64,000 nucleotides of DNA. It comes from Planococcaceae bacterium Storch 2/2-2 (GTDB taxonomy: Bacteria; Bacillota; Bacilli; Bacillales_A; Planococcaceae). Location: assembly GCA_009740415.1 (NCBI GenBank), contig WOYE01000009.1, positions 372,001 through 436,000 on the forward strand, given 5' to 3'. Positions 50,808 through 59,541 of the stretch are shown here, piece after piece. Each line of letters opens with the position of its first letter. Positions within the stretch are counted from its first letter, which is position 1. Both the position numbers and the translations under genes were made by a program. The notes beneath the pieces are model-generated. The model did no database searches, was not told the origin of the DNA, and saw nothing but the letters and a program-made list of their open reading frames with translations.

Positions 50808-51722
50808 ATGGAGAAATTACGTTTAGGGTTGGAATGGTTTATGAACCCAGACCATTTACCGTTCATGGTTGGAGTGGAAAAGGGGATTTTTAAAGAAGCA
50901 GGAATCGATTTAGAAATTACAGAGCCGGAGGACCATTTTGATCCGCTCGATGAAATTCAAGACGGACGGCTCGATGTTGCGATCACCGAACCGATTCACC
51001 TCGGACAAGACCGTTTGAAAGGGGAAGATGCGGTCGGTATCGCTCGTTTCTTCCACGCAGCAGGTGGCGCGATGTACAATAAAAAAAGCGGCATTCGTCG
51101 CCCGAAAGATTTAGTCGGTAAACGAATCCAGTATCCGAGCGCACCGGGAGACGGCGGCGCGATCATGGCGAAAACGATGGTCGAAGCCGACGGTGGAACG
51201 TGTACGTTAGACGATTTCACGCGCGTTAACAACGGATTTTACCATACGGAAGCGATTGAAAAAGATTTAGCGGACGCATCGTTTCTCGTGTTCCGAAACA
51301 TTGAAGTGATCGAAGCGCGTCATAAAGGACTCGATGTCGATTACTTCCCGATGGCAGAGTGGGGCATGCCAGACGTCGGACAACTCATTTTCGTGACGAC
51401 GCCGGAACAAATCGAGGAAAAAGGGGACTTGCTTCGTACGTTCATCCGTGCCGTTCACCAAGCGGTCGACTTCATTTTCGATCAGCCCGAAGAAGCGAAA
51501 GCAGTCTACTTCCGTTACATGAAGAAAAACGCGCTCGACGAACTCGAAAATAAAATGTTAGATGCGACGATGCCGTGCTTCACGTACGACTTTACGATGT
51601 CGGATGACTACTATGAAAACTTGCAACATTGGTTGTACGAAACCGGGCAAGCCGATCATAAAATCGACCCTGCAACGTATTGGACGAACGAGCTCATTTT
51701 CGCAAAACGCGAAACGAAATGA
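50808..51722 (+). CDS. Cytosolic NMT1/THI5-like substrate-binding-fold protein
   Basis: 304 aa, starting MEKLRLGLEWFMNPDHLPFMVGVEKGIFKEAG, which is the NMT1/THI5-like SBP_bac fold. No signal peptide or lipobox exists, unlike transporter binding proteins, and no ABC genes are adjacent. Cytosolic members include Thi5 (pyrimidine synthesis for thiamine) and menaquinone enzymes. The Thi5 CCCFC motif is absent; a single MPCFTYDF occurs at about residue 255. Function is therefore unknown, perhaps an enzyme or a metabolite-binding regulator. ATG 50808 has AAGAAGGGATCAAC upstream. Monocistronic. Confidence 0.75.
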   Translation: MEKLRLGLEWFMNPDHLPFMVGVEKGIFKEAGIDLEITEPEDHFDPLDEIQDGRLDVAITEPIHLGQDRLKGEDAVGIARFFHAAGGAMYNKKSGIRRPKDLVGKRIQYPSAPGDGGAIMAKTMVEADGGTCTLDDFTRVNNGFYHTEAIEKDLADASFLVFRNIEVIEARHKGLDVDYFPMAEWGMPDVGQLIFVTTPEQIEEKGDLLRTFIRAVHQAVDFIFDQPEEAKAVYFRYMKKNALDELENKMLDATMPCFTYDFTMSDDYYENLQHWLYETGQADHKIDPATYWTNELIFAKRETK

Positions 51723-51751
51723 GCGCGTGAATAAGTGAACGACCTGTTTTG

Positions 51752-51802
51752 AAAAAGAGAACGCATACGAACCACAAGGAGTGGAGCGGATGCGTTCTTT
51801 TT
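51752..51802. terminator. Terminator between convergent genes
   Basis: AAAAAGAGAACGCAT/ATGCGTTCTTTTT outer arms, with about 20 bases between. Confidence 0.8.
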
Positions 51803-51809
51803 GGATGCG

Positions 51810-52544
51810 TTATTTCTCATCGCGCCATGATCGGTCGACCCGGCACAAATAATCGGTGATCGATTCGTTACGAATGACTTCGTCCGCGATCGCATCGAGC
51901 GGCGTTTCGTCGTAATTGACGATGATCAAATAAGCGCCGGTCGTTTTCGCGAGACGGGGGAGGTCGTTCGCGGGTGATACGGTGAGCGACGAGCCGAGAA
52001 CGACGAATGTCGTCGCACGTTCCGCCGCTTCGACTGATCGAAGGTAAGGTGCTTCAGGCAATCGTTCACCGAACAAAACGACGTTCGGTCGCAACGCATG
52101 CCCGCACGCTTCGCATTGAAAGTTCGCTTCAGCGAACGTCGTATTCGGATAGACGGTGTCACAATGGGAACAGCGCACCGTATGTAACGTACCGTGCAAT
52201 TCGTGTACCGTCGGACAACGAGCGATCGTATGAAAACCGTCCACGTTTTGCGTAATGATCGCATCGCATGCTCCGCTCCGTTGCCAACGACTTAACACTG
52301 CATGTCCTTCGTTCGGTTCGACGGCCGTTGCCGCTTCAATTCTCATTTTGTAAAAGTCGAAAAAAGATTGGGCTCGTTCGTTGAGTGCTTCGACCGAAGC
52401 GACTTCCATCGGATCCATCGCTCCCCACAACCCTCGCTTAGCAGAACGAAAATCAGGAAGGCCGCTTTCGGTCGACATGCCCGCTCCCGTGAAAAAGACG
52501 ACCGTTTCTTTGTCATCTCGTAACGCTCGGACAAGATGGGTCAT
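51810..52544 (-). CDS. Sirtuin, NAD-dependent protein deacylase
   Basis: 244 aa. GAGMSTESGLPDFRS, QNVDGFH with the catalytic His in VHELHG, a four-Cys zinc site (CSHC, CEAC) and VLGSSLTVSPAND are all present. It should remove acyl groups from lysine in the cytosol using NAD. ATG 52544 is 8 bases from AAAGGAGAGAG, so the longer frame is rejected. Divergent from the DUF4300 lipoprotein gene. Confidence 0.95.
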   Translation of the reverse strand: MTHLVRALRDDKETVVFFTGAGMSTESGLPDFRSAKRGLWGAMDPMEVASVEALNERAQSFFDFYKMRIEAATAVEPNEGHAVLSRWQRSGACDAIITQNVDGFHTIARCPTVHELHGTLHTVRCSHCDTVYPNTTFAEANFQCEACGHALRPNVVLFGERLPEAPYLRSVEAAERATTFVVLGSSLTVSPANDLPRLAKTTGAYLIIVNYDETPLDAIADEVIRNESITDYLCRVDRSWRDEK

Positions 52545-52671
52545 TTCACTCTCTCCTTTCTTCATTTCTTACTATCGATTGTACGACATCGAGAAAAAAA
52601 GAAAAGCGATACAAACTTTTTCAGCGTGTCATTCGTTTAACGAATAGATGAAAAAAGAAAGAAGGTACGTG

Positions 52672-53625
52672 ATGAAACCGTGGATCCCTTTTGCGTTAAG
52701 TATGACGCTATTAACCGCTTGCCAATCTCCCTCTGAACCGGTCGATGACTCCTCCTGGAGTGAAACGACACCGTCTATCACCATCCCCGCATTGCAAAGA
52801 GAAGGGGTGACGTGGAGCCACCTCGTCGACGACGCGTCTCGCCAACAATTGCGAAAAACGATGACCCGAGCGGGCTTATCGGAAGCGTCGCAACAATTTT
52901 TTTGGGACGACGTCGACCGCTCACTCGACTACATCGACTCGTCGCAACTCGTCACGAGCGGCTTTGAGCCGATTGACGAACGCGCGACCCGTCTCGACGA
53001 AGCGTTCGACGTCGAACGATGGGAAAAAGAACAAGGTGTCTTCATCGGCTACAATTGCCGCATTACCGCATTCGGTTTAATGCGAGACGTGTTAGACATT
53101 CCGACGAACGTCGAAGCGCGCTCGCGTGAACTGTTCATGGACAACGATGCGCTCGATGAAAGCCCGGACGCTCCGTTTACGAAAGAAGAACGAGCTCAAT
53201 TTGAACAACTGTTTAGTTACGTACCGACGACCCCGTCAAAAAACGTCGATGAAAAAGTTAGAGAAGTGCAAGACGCCCTTCACGAACGAGGCATCGCGTT
53301 TCCGGACGAACACGTCTCGATCGGTACCGTCTGGCTCCATGCGATCAATGAAGACGAAGAAGGAAAAGAAGACCACTATTTGTTCGTCGGTCATACCGGA
53401 CTCATTTTTGAAGAAGACGACGGTCACATTCTTTTACTCGAAAAACTGTCCTTCCAAGAGCCGTACCAACTCGTTCGCTTTCCGAACCGTCAAGCGCTGA
53501 GCGACTATTGGATGTACAAATACGATACGAACGTCGGTCAACCGATGGCAAAACCGTTCATTTTAGAAAACGATCAACCGATCGAAGGGTACCGGCCGAG
53601 CTTAGACAACCCGACCGGTTCGTAA
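52672..53625 (+). CDS. DUF4300-like lipoprotein
   Basis: 317 aa from ATG 52672. Lipobox LLTAC (Cys16). The segments GYNCRITAFGLMRDVL, FVGHTGLIFEEDDGHILLLEKLSFQEPYQLVRFPNRQALSDYWMYKYD and ILENDQ match my memory of DUF4300, an uncharacterised family of Firmicute extracellular proteins. The Asn/Cys/His and the Glu-Lys pair are possible active-site residues, by inference. The frame from 52648 has no signal peptide at its start. Confidence 0.75.
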   Translation: MKPWIPFALSMTLLTACQSPSEPVDDSSWSETTPSITIPALQREGVTWSHLVDDASRQQLRKTMTRAGLSEASQQFFWDDVDRSLDYIDSSQLVTSGFEPIDERATRLDEAFDVERWEKEQGVFIGYNCRITAFGLMRDVLDIPTNVEARSRELFMDNDALDESPDAPFTKEERAQFEQLFSYVPTTPSKNVDEKVREVQDALHERGIAFPDEHVSIGTVWLHAINEDEEGKEDHYLFVGHTGLIFEEDDGHILLLEKLSFQEPYQLVRFPNRQALSDYWMYKYDTNVGQPMAKPFILENDQPIEGYRPSLDNPTGS

Positions 53626-53644
53626 CAGCATACAAAAAAGAAAA

Positions 53645-53678
53645 AACGAGCTCCCTTACGAAGAGGGGGCTCGCTTTT
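53645..53678. terminator. Terminator between convergent genes
   Basis: CGAGCTCCCT/AGGGGGCTCG stem with A run before and a T-rich run after. Confidence 0.8.
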
Positions 53679-53682
53679 GTAA

Positions 53683-54951
53683 TTAAATGAGTAATCCGAA
53701 CAACGAACTGTCTTTGTTCACTTCTTTGTAAGAGAAGCCGTTATCGTGCATCCGTGTAATGAGGCCGTTGTAATCTTCCGGTCGTTTCAATTCGATACCG
53801 ATTAAACTTGGGCCACTCTCTTTGTTGTTTTTCTTCGTATATTCGAACGTCGTAATGTCATCATCAGGACCGAGCACTTCGTCTAAAAACTGACGGAGCG
53901 CACCGGCACGCTGTGGGAAGTCGACGATGAAATAATGAAGCAATCCTTCATACAGAAGTGACTTTTCTTTAATTTCTTGCATGCGACCGATGTCGTTATT
54001 CCCGCCACTAATGACGCAAACGACCGTTTTCCCTTTAATTTCATCTTTGTAAAAATCGAGAGCAGCGATCGGAAGGGCACCGGCTGGTTCCGCGATGATC
54101 GCATGTTCATTGTACATATTTAAAATCGCCGTACATACTTTTCCTTCCGGCACGACGATGATGTCGTCAACGTATCGTTCGCTAATTTGGTGAGTGAGCG
54201 TTCCGACTTGTTGAACGGCTGCGCCGTCTACGAATTTGTCGATCGACGGTAAGTTCGTCGGCTTTCCTCGTTTCAACGCTTCGACCATACTCGCCGCACC
54301 GGCTGGTTCAATTCCGATCAGTTTCGTTTGAGGTGAAACGTTTTTAAAGTACGTCGCAAGTCCTGCGATGAGGCCACCGCCACCGATACTAGCGAAGACG
54401 AAGTCGACCGGTTCGTCGATGTCGTTCATCACTTCGACTGCGACCGTGCCTTGTCCCGCAATGATGTCCGGATCGTCGAACGGGTGGATGAAAATACGAT
54501 CGTTTTCTTCCGCGTACATCATCGCTTCTTTCGAAGAGTCATCGAACGTATCCCCGGTTAAAATGATTTCGATATGTTCGCGTCCGAACATGTTCACTTG
54601 ATCAATTTTTTGTTTCGGCGTCGTCTGCGGCATGAAAATTTTGCCGTCAATCGCTAAATGCGCACAAGCGAAAGCGACACCTTGCGCGTGGTTACCTGCA
54701 CTCGCACAAACGACACCGCGCTCTTTCGCTTCGGATTCAATCCGTTTCATTTTGTAATACGCACCGCGTAATTTGAATGAACGAACGTGTTGCAAATCTT
54801 CACGTTTCACGTATAAGTTACAGCCGTACTGTTCACTTAAACGGTCGTTCCGTTGTAGAGGCGTATGGGTAACGATATCTTTCAATAACTGATTAGCAAT
54901 TAATACGTCTTCTACTTGTAAAGTTTTTTGTTGATCTGTTTTCTGAGCCAT
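53683..54951 (-). CDS. ilvA: Threonine ammonia-lyase (threonine dehydratase)
   Basis: 422 aa. PLP lysine Lys60 (RSFKLRGAYYK), phosphate loop SIGGGGLIAGL and SGGNN segments are intact. The C-terminal ACT-like regulatory half (about 330-422) is shorter than in E. coli, as in Bacillus IlvA. It converts threonine to 2-oxobutanoate for isoleucine synthesis. GGAGG lies 10 bases before ATG 54951. The other ilv/leu genes are not in the window and no leader attenuator was seen. Confidence 0.95.
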   Translation of the reverse strand: MAQKTDQQKTLQVEDVLIANQLLKDIVTHTPLQRNDRLSEQYGCNLYVKREDLQHVRSFKLRGAYYKMKRIESEAKERGVVCASAGNHAQGVAFACAHLAIDGKIFMPQTTPKQKIDQVNMFGREHIEIILTGDTFDDSSKEAMMYAEENDRIFIHPFDDPDIIAGQGTVAVEVMNDIDEPVDFVFASIGGGGLIAGLATYFKNVSPQTKLIGIEPAGAASMVEALKRGKPTNLPSIDKFVDGAAVQQVGTLTHQISERYVDDIIVVPEGKVCTAILNMYNEHAIIAEPAGALPIAALDFYKDEIKGKTVVCVISGGNNDIGRMQEIKEKSLLYEGLLHYFIVDFPQRAGALRQFLDEVLGPDDDITTFEYTKKNNKESGPSLIGIELKRPEDYNGLITRMHDNGFSYKEVNKDSSLFGLLI

Positions 54952-55119
54952 CGGTCCAAAACCTCCATCTTTTTAATAACGATTTAACTAGTCTATCATG
55001 AAAAATGAAAGAATGAAATGCTTTCGTCGAAATTGTCGCTCAATTTAAAATAAAGGAAAAGATTGGATAGATCCTTTCGTTTGGACTTGTTGAAAAGAAC
55101 TAAAAATAAAAGAAACTTA

Positions 55120-55137
55120 TATCTTGAATTCAAGATA
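55120..55137. promoter_or_regulatory. MhqR-type operator of azoR
   Basis: Perfect 18-bp palindrome TATCTTGAATTCAAGATA matches the Bacillus MhqR box pattern TATCTCGAATTCGAGATA except at two symmetric positions. It overlaps the -35 of the azoR promoter. Confidence 0.8.
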
Positions 55138-55152
55138 AAGAAGGCGTACAAT
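55124..55152 (+). promoter_or_regulatory. Promoter of azoR
   Basis: -35 TTGAAT (55124-55129), 17-base spacer, -10 TACAAT (55147-55152); the -35 lies inside the MhqR-type palindrome. Confidence 0.7.
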
Positions 55153-55193
55153 GAGAAATGTAATCAATACGAAAGAAGAAAGAAGGCAGACAG

Positions 55194-55817
55194 ATGAAAA
55201 AAGTACTCGTAGTAAAAGCGAATGATCGTCCAGCACCACTTGCGGTGTCAACGACGATGTTTGAGACATTTATGGAAGAAGCACGACAAAAAGAAGAGTG
55301 GGACGTGACGGTGTACGACGTGTTCGAACGTGACATTCCTTACTTCGGTCAGACGTATTTTGACGCGTTGGAGCGTCTTGAAAATAAAGAACCGTTGAAT
55401 GAAAAAGAGCAGTCGCTCATCGATCATGTGAATGAAGCGCTCGATCTCTTTTTAGGAGCAGATCTCATCGTATTCGCTTTCCCAATGTGGAACTTAACGG
55501 TGCCCGCACCGCTTCACGCGTTCATGGACTACATTTATCAAGCTGGAAAAACGTTCAAATATACTGAACAAGGACCGGTCGGACTCGTTACCGAACCGAC
55601 TGTCGTGTTATTGAACGCACGCGGTGGCGTGTATTCGATTCCAGAAACGGAACATATGGATATGGGCATTAACTTCATCCGTCTCTCGATGCAGTTCTTC
55701 GGTGTAACGGACATTCGCGAAGTGATCATTGAAGGACATAATGCGATGAGTGATCGCCGCGATGAAATTATCGCAACTGGTCTTGACGAAGTGCGCGAAC
55801 TCGCTCGCAAGCTATAA
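55194..55817 (+). CDS. azoR: FMN-dependent NADH:quinone reductase / azoreductase
   Basis: 207 aa flavodoxin-fold enzyme. FMN-binding FAFPMWNLTVPAPLHAFMDYIYQAGKTFKYT and LLNARGGVY are typical of the AzoR/AzoR2 group. It reduces quinones and azo compounds with two electrons, avoiding semiquinones. ATG 55194 has AAGAAGGCAGACAG upstream. The MhqR-type operator in its promoter predicts induction by quinones and catechols. MhqR itself is not in the window. Confidence 0.95.
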   Translation: MKKVLVVKANDRPAPLAVSTTMFETFMEEARQKEEWDVTVYDVFERDIPYFGQTYFDALERLENKEPLNEKEQSLIDHVNEALDLFLGADLIVFAFPMWNLTVPAPLHAFMDYIYQAGKTFKYTEQGPVGLVTEPTVVLLNARGGVYSIPETEHMDMGINFIRLSMQFFGVTDIREVIIEGHNAMSDRRDEIIATGLDEVRELARKL

Positions 55818-55827
55818 GAAAGAAAAA

Positions 55828-55864
55828 GCAGCTTCTCTCGGAAACGAGAAGGCTGTTTTTTTGA
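55828..55864 (+). terminator. Terminator after azoR
   Basis: AGCAGCTTCTC/GAGAAGGCTGT stem with T7. Confidence 0.85.
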
Positions 55865-55969
55865 AAAAGACCGTCCTTTCGTCCAGGTCCATTGAAGCAA
55901 AAACGCTTTACGATACGGTTCGCTTATGGTACGGTGAAAGCATGAAAGTTGAAGTAGGAGGAGAACGAA

Positions 55970-56401
55970 ATGAAACAACGCTCATTAGGGCAAAATATTA
56001 CGTGGGTCATTTTGCTCGTTGGGAGTTTACTCTTAGCTGGTCAAATGGTACTCGGCTTTGCGGTTCGTGGCCGTTTCCCAACATCGATGTACGACGCAGT
56101 GGGAAATGCCGTGTTGCCGTTAGCGGATATCGTAGCCGTCTTCATCGTCGTCGCACTCGGAATGTGGCTCGCTAGTAAAAAGACGTGGCCGGTCGAATTC
56201 CGTATTTTATTTGGCGGTTCAATCGTCTTAGCGATCGCGATTTACACGTTTCAATGGATCCGTACGTCGATGGAAGGTGCGGGACTTACGATGCCGTACG
56301 GTGTATTCATCGTCTTAACCCTTGCATGGCTCGGAGGAACGTACGTCTTTTACAAAAAATTCGTCGAACAACCGAAACGTCAAGCGAATACGGCTTCATA
56401 A
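55970..56401 (+). CDS. Small four-helix membrane protein of unknown function
   Basis: 143 aa, four predicted membrane helices (about 10-30, 48-68, 78-98, 108-128) and a basic/polar end. No family recognised. AGGAGGAGAACGAA precedes ATG 55970. It ends in its own hairpin terminator. Confidence 0.7.
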   Translation: MKQRSLGQNITWVILLVGSLLLAGQMVLGFAVRGRFPTSMYDAVGNAVLPLADIVAVFIVVALGMWLASKKTWPVEFRILFGGSIVLAIAIYTFQWIRTSMEGAGLTMPYGVFIVLTLAWLGGTYVFYKKFVEQPKRQANTAS

Positions 56402-56426
56402 AACGCTGAATGCTCAGCGTTTTTTG
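56401..56426 (+). terminator. Terminator
   Basis: AAACGCTGA/TCAGCGTTT stem with four-base loop and T6; it overlaps the stop codon of the preceding gene. Confidence 0.85.
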
Positions 56427-56448
56427 TTGGAAGAGAGGAGAGGTAGGA

Positions 56449-57075
56449 ATGGAGCTGACAGTAGCGAATCGTCGGGCGATCGAACGAGCGTGTCGTCGAA
56501 TCGTGCATGCATTAAAAATGTCACAAGATCGAGAAGTGATCGACGTGTCGAAGCAGTTGGCTGTCGAAGAAGCATTGCAACGAATCGAGAAGACGGACGA
56601 GGTGGCGCAGTTTCTAGAGCCACTATTGGAAGCGAAAACGGAAGTGGAAGTTTCTGCTTATGAAGCATTGATCGAACGGTATACGAAACCATTTCCGTCG
56701 TTGACGAATGAACAATTGCGCAACATGTGGAAAAAAGAGAAGAAGTTGAAAGTGCCGAACGTCGAGCTCGTCGACTGGGGAGAACTCGTCTATTTCACAT
56801 GGAAAGATATGACGACGCGAACACAATATATCGTGGCCCATGATGGCACGCGGTATGTCACTGTTAAAGGGACGATCGGCATGGCGGTGAAAGATGGCAT
56901 TTGTGCGATTTGCAATGAGCCGACAGAGACGCGTTCGTTTACGGTGACACACCGGGTGAAAGGGCAGCAGCGCTCTCAAACGAATGCGATTTGTGCGAAT
57001 CCGACTGATTGTAACGCACGGTTGGCCGATGAACAGCGTTTGCATCGGTTCATCGAGCGACAACAGAAGCGTTAG
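56449..57075 (+). CDS. FusB/FusC-type EF-G-binding protein
   Basis: 208 aa. The N-terminal helical domain is followed by a C-terminal treble-clef zinc domain: CAICNEP ... SQTNAICANPTDCNARLADEQRL, with four Cys as in FusB. FusB-type proteins free EF-G from stalled ribosomes and give fusidic acid tolerance; many chromosomal homologues exist in Bacillales. Whether it confers tolerance here cannot be read. ATG 56449 has GAGGAGAGGTAGGA upstream. Confidence 0.85.
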   Translation: MELTVANRRAIERACRRIVHALKMSQDREVIDVSKQLAVEEALQRIEKTDEVAQFLEPLLEAKTEVEVSAYEALIERYTKPFPSLTNEQLRNMWKKEKKLKVPNVELVDWGELVYFTWKDMTTRTQYIVAHDGTRYVTVKGTIGMAVKDGICAICNEPTETRSFTVTHRVKGQQRSQTNAICANPTDCNARLADEQRLHRFIERQQKR

Positions 57076-57103
57076 AATCGTCTATAGAATATCTAGCAAA
57101 ATA

Positions 57104-57147
57104 AAAACCGAGTCATCCTTTAGAAAGTAAAGGGTGGCTCGGTTTCT
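57104..57147. terminator. Terminator between convergent genes
   Basis: AAACCGAG...CTCGGTTT stem with inner CATCCTTTA/TAAAGGGTG pairing; T-rich run on the right and A run on the left. Confidence 0.85.
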
Positions 57148-57176
57148 TTTTTTACATTGAGCTAGCGATCCGTTAA

Positions 57177-58178
57177 TTACTGCACGTAATAGTCAACTAA
57201 GTATTGGACGCGTGCACGCGTTTCATTAATGGCCGTTGCACTACTTTCAATCGGTCCACGGTTGTATTCTGCATCTTTAATGTTTGCTTCTTTTCGTTGA
57301 ATCCAGTCGAGTTGCTCAGCTGTGAGCGATTTAAACTCTGCTTCCGACATCATCGAAGGCAGTTCGCCCCAAATGCGATTGAGCTCGCCGTCCCACATTT
57401 GGTAAATGAGCGTATTCCCCTCGATAATTTTCGACGTCACGCCACCGCTTGAATGGATTTGAGACAGACGTTGTTCTTCATTCGTTAAGTTCGCAATTTG
57501 ATTGTAGTAGTAATCTTTTCTTGAAGCTTTCGGTGCCGGTTGTTGAGTCGCTGCTTGTTTAGCTGCTGCTTGTTGAGCCGCTTCGGCGCGTGCGGCCTCC
57601 GCTTCTTGTTCTTTTTGTGCGATTTGCTGTTGTTGTTCGTCTTTTTTCGCCGTTGCTTTTTTCACGAGTTCGTCTTTTTTATGTAACGTGTCGTTGTTGG
57701 AGTCGACGATGGCGAGCAATGCCGCATTGTCCGTTTCGCGGAGAGCTTTCAACAGTTGACTCGCTTGATCGGTCGCTCCTTCGGCGATCGCTTCGTCGAT
57801 TTGTTCGAGTTGGTCGTTCCAAACGGTTACGGCTTCAACGACCGATTCGTACGACTGCTGGAGCGACTCCGTCCAATTTTCTGTATCCGTCGCATACAGT
57901 TCGTCTAACATATCTTGTACGGTAGTTGCGTCGCCTTTCGTAATCGCTGACTCGATCGATTCGATGAGCGCAATGAGTTCAGCGACCGTTTCATTTTCGG
58001 GTGTCTTTTCGAGCGCTTGTGCTTGCTCGATCCACTCTTTGGCGTCGATGACGTCTTCTTCTTGAAGCGCGACAATCGCATCATTCGTCAATCGCTCCGC
58101 TTCTTTCGAAGAGCTGTTACAGCCTGCAAGAAGTAGAGCGCTCGCCAATGCTGTTGAAACTAACCATCGTTTATTCAT
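57177..58178 (-). CDS. Lipoprotein with coiled-coil region and C-terminal DUF1311-like domain
   Basis: 333 aa. Lipobox LLAGC (Cys20). Residues 25-200 are helical repeats, followed by an Ala/Gln/Lys-rich coiled coil (about 195-235). The last 100 residues (IYQMWDGELNRIWGELPSMMSEAEFKSLTAEQLDWIQRKE) resemble the LprI/DUF1311 end of the 4332 lipoprotein. The two share this domain and an acidic middle, suggesting a family. ATG 58178 is 7 bases from GGAGG. Confidence 0.75.
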   Translation of the reverse strand: MNKRWLVSTALASALLLAGCNSSSKEAERLTNDAIVALQEEDVIDAKEWIEQAQALEKTPENETVAELIALIESIESAITKGDATTVQDMLDELYATDTENWTESLQQSYESVVEAVTVWNDQLEQIDEAIAEGATDQASQLLKALRETDNAALLAIVDSNNDTLHKKDELVKKATAKKDEQQQQIAQKEQEAEAARAEAAQQAAAKQAATQQPAPKASRKDYYYNQIANLTNEEQRLSQIHSSGGVTSKIIEGNTLIYQMWDGELNRIWGELPSMMSEAEFKSLTAEQLDWIQRKEANIKDAEYNRGPIESSATAINETRARVQYLVDYYVQ

Positions 58179-58261
58179 CATCCATCCTCCTGAAGTTCGT
58201 TTTCTATAGTGTACCAAAAACTGTAAGAGTATAGAAGAGAAAGGAAGAACATTGTCGGCGT

Positions 58262-58459
58262 TCATTTGCGATGGATGAGAAAGACGGCGAGCAACGCGAG
58301 AACGATCGCTGCATTGCCAGGTACGAACAACGAGAAGAGGTACCAGGCGATGGAGAATAGAAACCCGAGCCAAACGACGTAGAAGACGATCGGAAGGAGT
58401 GCGAAAACGAATGAAACGATGAGGTACAAAACGACGCCGATGAGTAACAATGTGAGCAT
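58262..58459 (-). CDS. Small hydrophobic membrane protein
   Basis: 65 aa, almost entirely hydrophobic with two or three membrane helices. AAAAGGAGGCG lies 6 bases from ATG 58459, one of the best sites in the window, which argues for a real gene despite the size. No family recognised. Confidence 0.65.
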   Translation of the reverse strand: MLTLLLIGVVLYLIVSFVFALLPIVFYVVWLGFLFSIAWYLFSLFVPGNAAIVLALLAVFLIHRK

Positions 58460-58510
58460 GAGAACGCCTCCTTTTCTCATTCTACGAAAACGAGAAAGAA
58501 AAGTTCCAAC

Positions 58511-58537
58511 AAAAAAAGACTCCCGCAGGAGCCTTCT
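58511..58537 (-). terminator. Terminator of the R2-like gene
   Basis: GGCTCCTGCGGGAGTC on the minus strand with U7 tail (A7 at 58511-58517), just past the 58542 stop. Confidence 0.85.
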
Positions 58538-58541
58538 TTTG

Positions 58542-59513
58542 TTACAAGTCGTCGAATCCGAATAAATCGATGCCGTCACTTGCAGTCGATGCTTCTTGTT
58601 CCACATCAAATGTCGTGTACGCTTTCGTCCATTCAAGCGGGTTGTCGACTTCTGGGTAAGCCGTCGGTAAGCCCATTAATTGAAGGAGACGGTTCGCACG
58701 GTATTGAGTGAATCGGATCGCATCTTCCGTATTGTTATCTTTCGCTTCGATCGTCACCGCTTCTTCGATCCATCGTTTCATCTCTTCTTTTAGCGCATCG
58801 CGGTCGACATCGCTTTCTGATAAAGCGACGCGGAACAATTCGCCGAGGAAACGAACTTGTGCTTCGCGGTCACGTTGGACACGTCCGATGAGGGGCGCAA
58901 GTGATTTCATCTCGCCGTCTTCTGCCAAACGGTAAAACGAAATGAGCGTATTGTACATTTCGACTCCTTTGACGAGCGCGAGCTGTGTAATGCCGCGTAA
59001 AATATTCGCTTCTGTCGGTTCTGCGGTGATCGCCTCGTTCGCTTCATTCGTGCGATCGATGCGCTCTTGGAGAACCGGGTCCATCGCTTGCGCGAGCAAT
59101 TCGCGTTGACGTTCTTGGTCAGGTGCGATGTGAGATAAAGCGTACGTAAACGCATTGTTATGTTCCATCACTTGGTCGAACAATGTCGCGAAAATACTCG
59201 TAATCGCCGGATCGCTCGCATAGTCTGCAATCGCAGAAGAGAGCGCGTTTTGTGCGTCGTTATGCACCGTTAATTTCGCGAGGTCGTTCAAGATCGTTTC
59301 TTGATCGGAAACGAATGAAAATTCGTTTGCTGCTGCACTCATGTCGACTTCAGCGACGATCCAAAAGTTCGCGCGAATTTCTTCACGCAATTCGTAAAAG
59401 TACGGATGTTTCAAGTCGTTCCAGTTCAAAATGCCGGACGCTTCGCCACCGAACAATTTCGTCGAGCGGTTCGGACGAGGCGGGCAAATAATAGGGGTAC
59501 GTTCTAAAGTCAT
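58542..59513 (-). CDS. Ribonucleotide reductase R2-like protein with degenerate metal site
   Basis: 323 aa. Overall layout and the PPRPNRSTKLFGGEASGILNWNDL start fit the R2/NrdB-F family, including the second-half helix VKGVEMYNTLISFYRLAEDGEMKSLAPLIGRVQRDREA. But the metal ligands are mostly gone: the usual RDExxH reads RDREAQ, the helix B Asp aligns with Asn in TVHNDAQ, and ExxH reads VMEH. Where the radical Tyr is expected (HxxxY) the sequence is HNNAF. One Glu (GVEMYN) remains. It may be an inactive scaffold, a regulator, or a different chemistry. A perfect NrdR box lies upstream. No NrdE/NrdA is in the window. Confidence 0.8.
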   Translation of the reverse strand: MTLERTPIICPPRPNRSTKLFGGEASGILNWNDLKHPYFYELREEIRANFWIVAEVDMSAAANEFSFVSDQETILNDLAKLTVHNDAQNALSSAIADYASDPAITSIFATLFDQVMEHNNAFTYALSHIAPDQERQRELLAQAMDPVLQERIDRTNEANEAITAEPTEANILRGITQLALVKGVEMYNTLISFYRLAEDGEMKSLAPLIGRVQRDREAQVRFLGELFRVALSESDVDRDALKEEMKRWIEEAVTIEAKDNNTEDAIRFTQYRANRLLQLMGLPTAYPEVDNPLEWTKAYTTFDVEQEASTASDGIDLFGFDDL

Positions 59514-59529
59514 TTATGCATTCCTCCAA

Positions 59530-59541
59530 CAATATATAGTG
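59530..59541. promoter_or_regulatory. NrdR box upstream of the R2-like gene
   Basis: CAATATATAGTG fits the NrdR-box core CWATATATWGTG at all twelve positions. A second, weaker match CTACATGTAGTA (59547-59558) lies in a GTGCTAC/GTAGCAC inverted repeat. NrdR boxes are known almost only from RNR genes. Confidence 0.75.

Noticed and set aside
50629-50826. 65-codon plus-strand ORF before the THI5-like gene
   Set aside because: Overlaps the next gene's RBS and start; low-complexity Lys-rich sequence, no good ribosome site.
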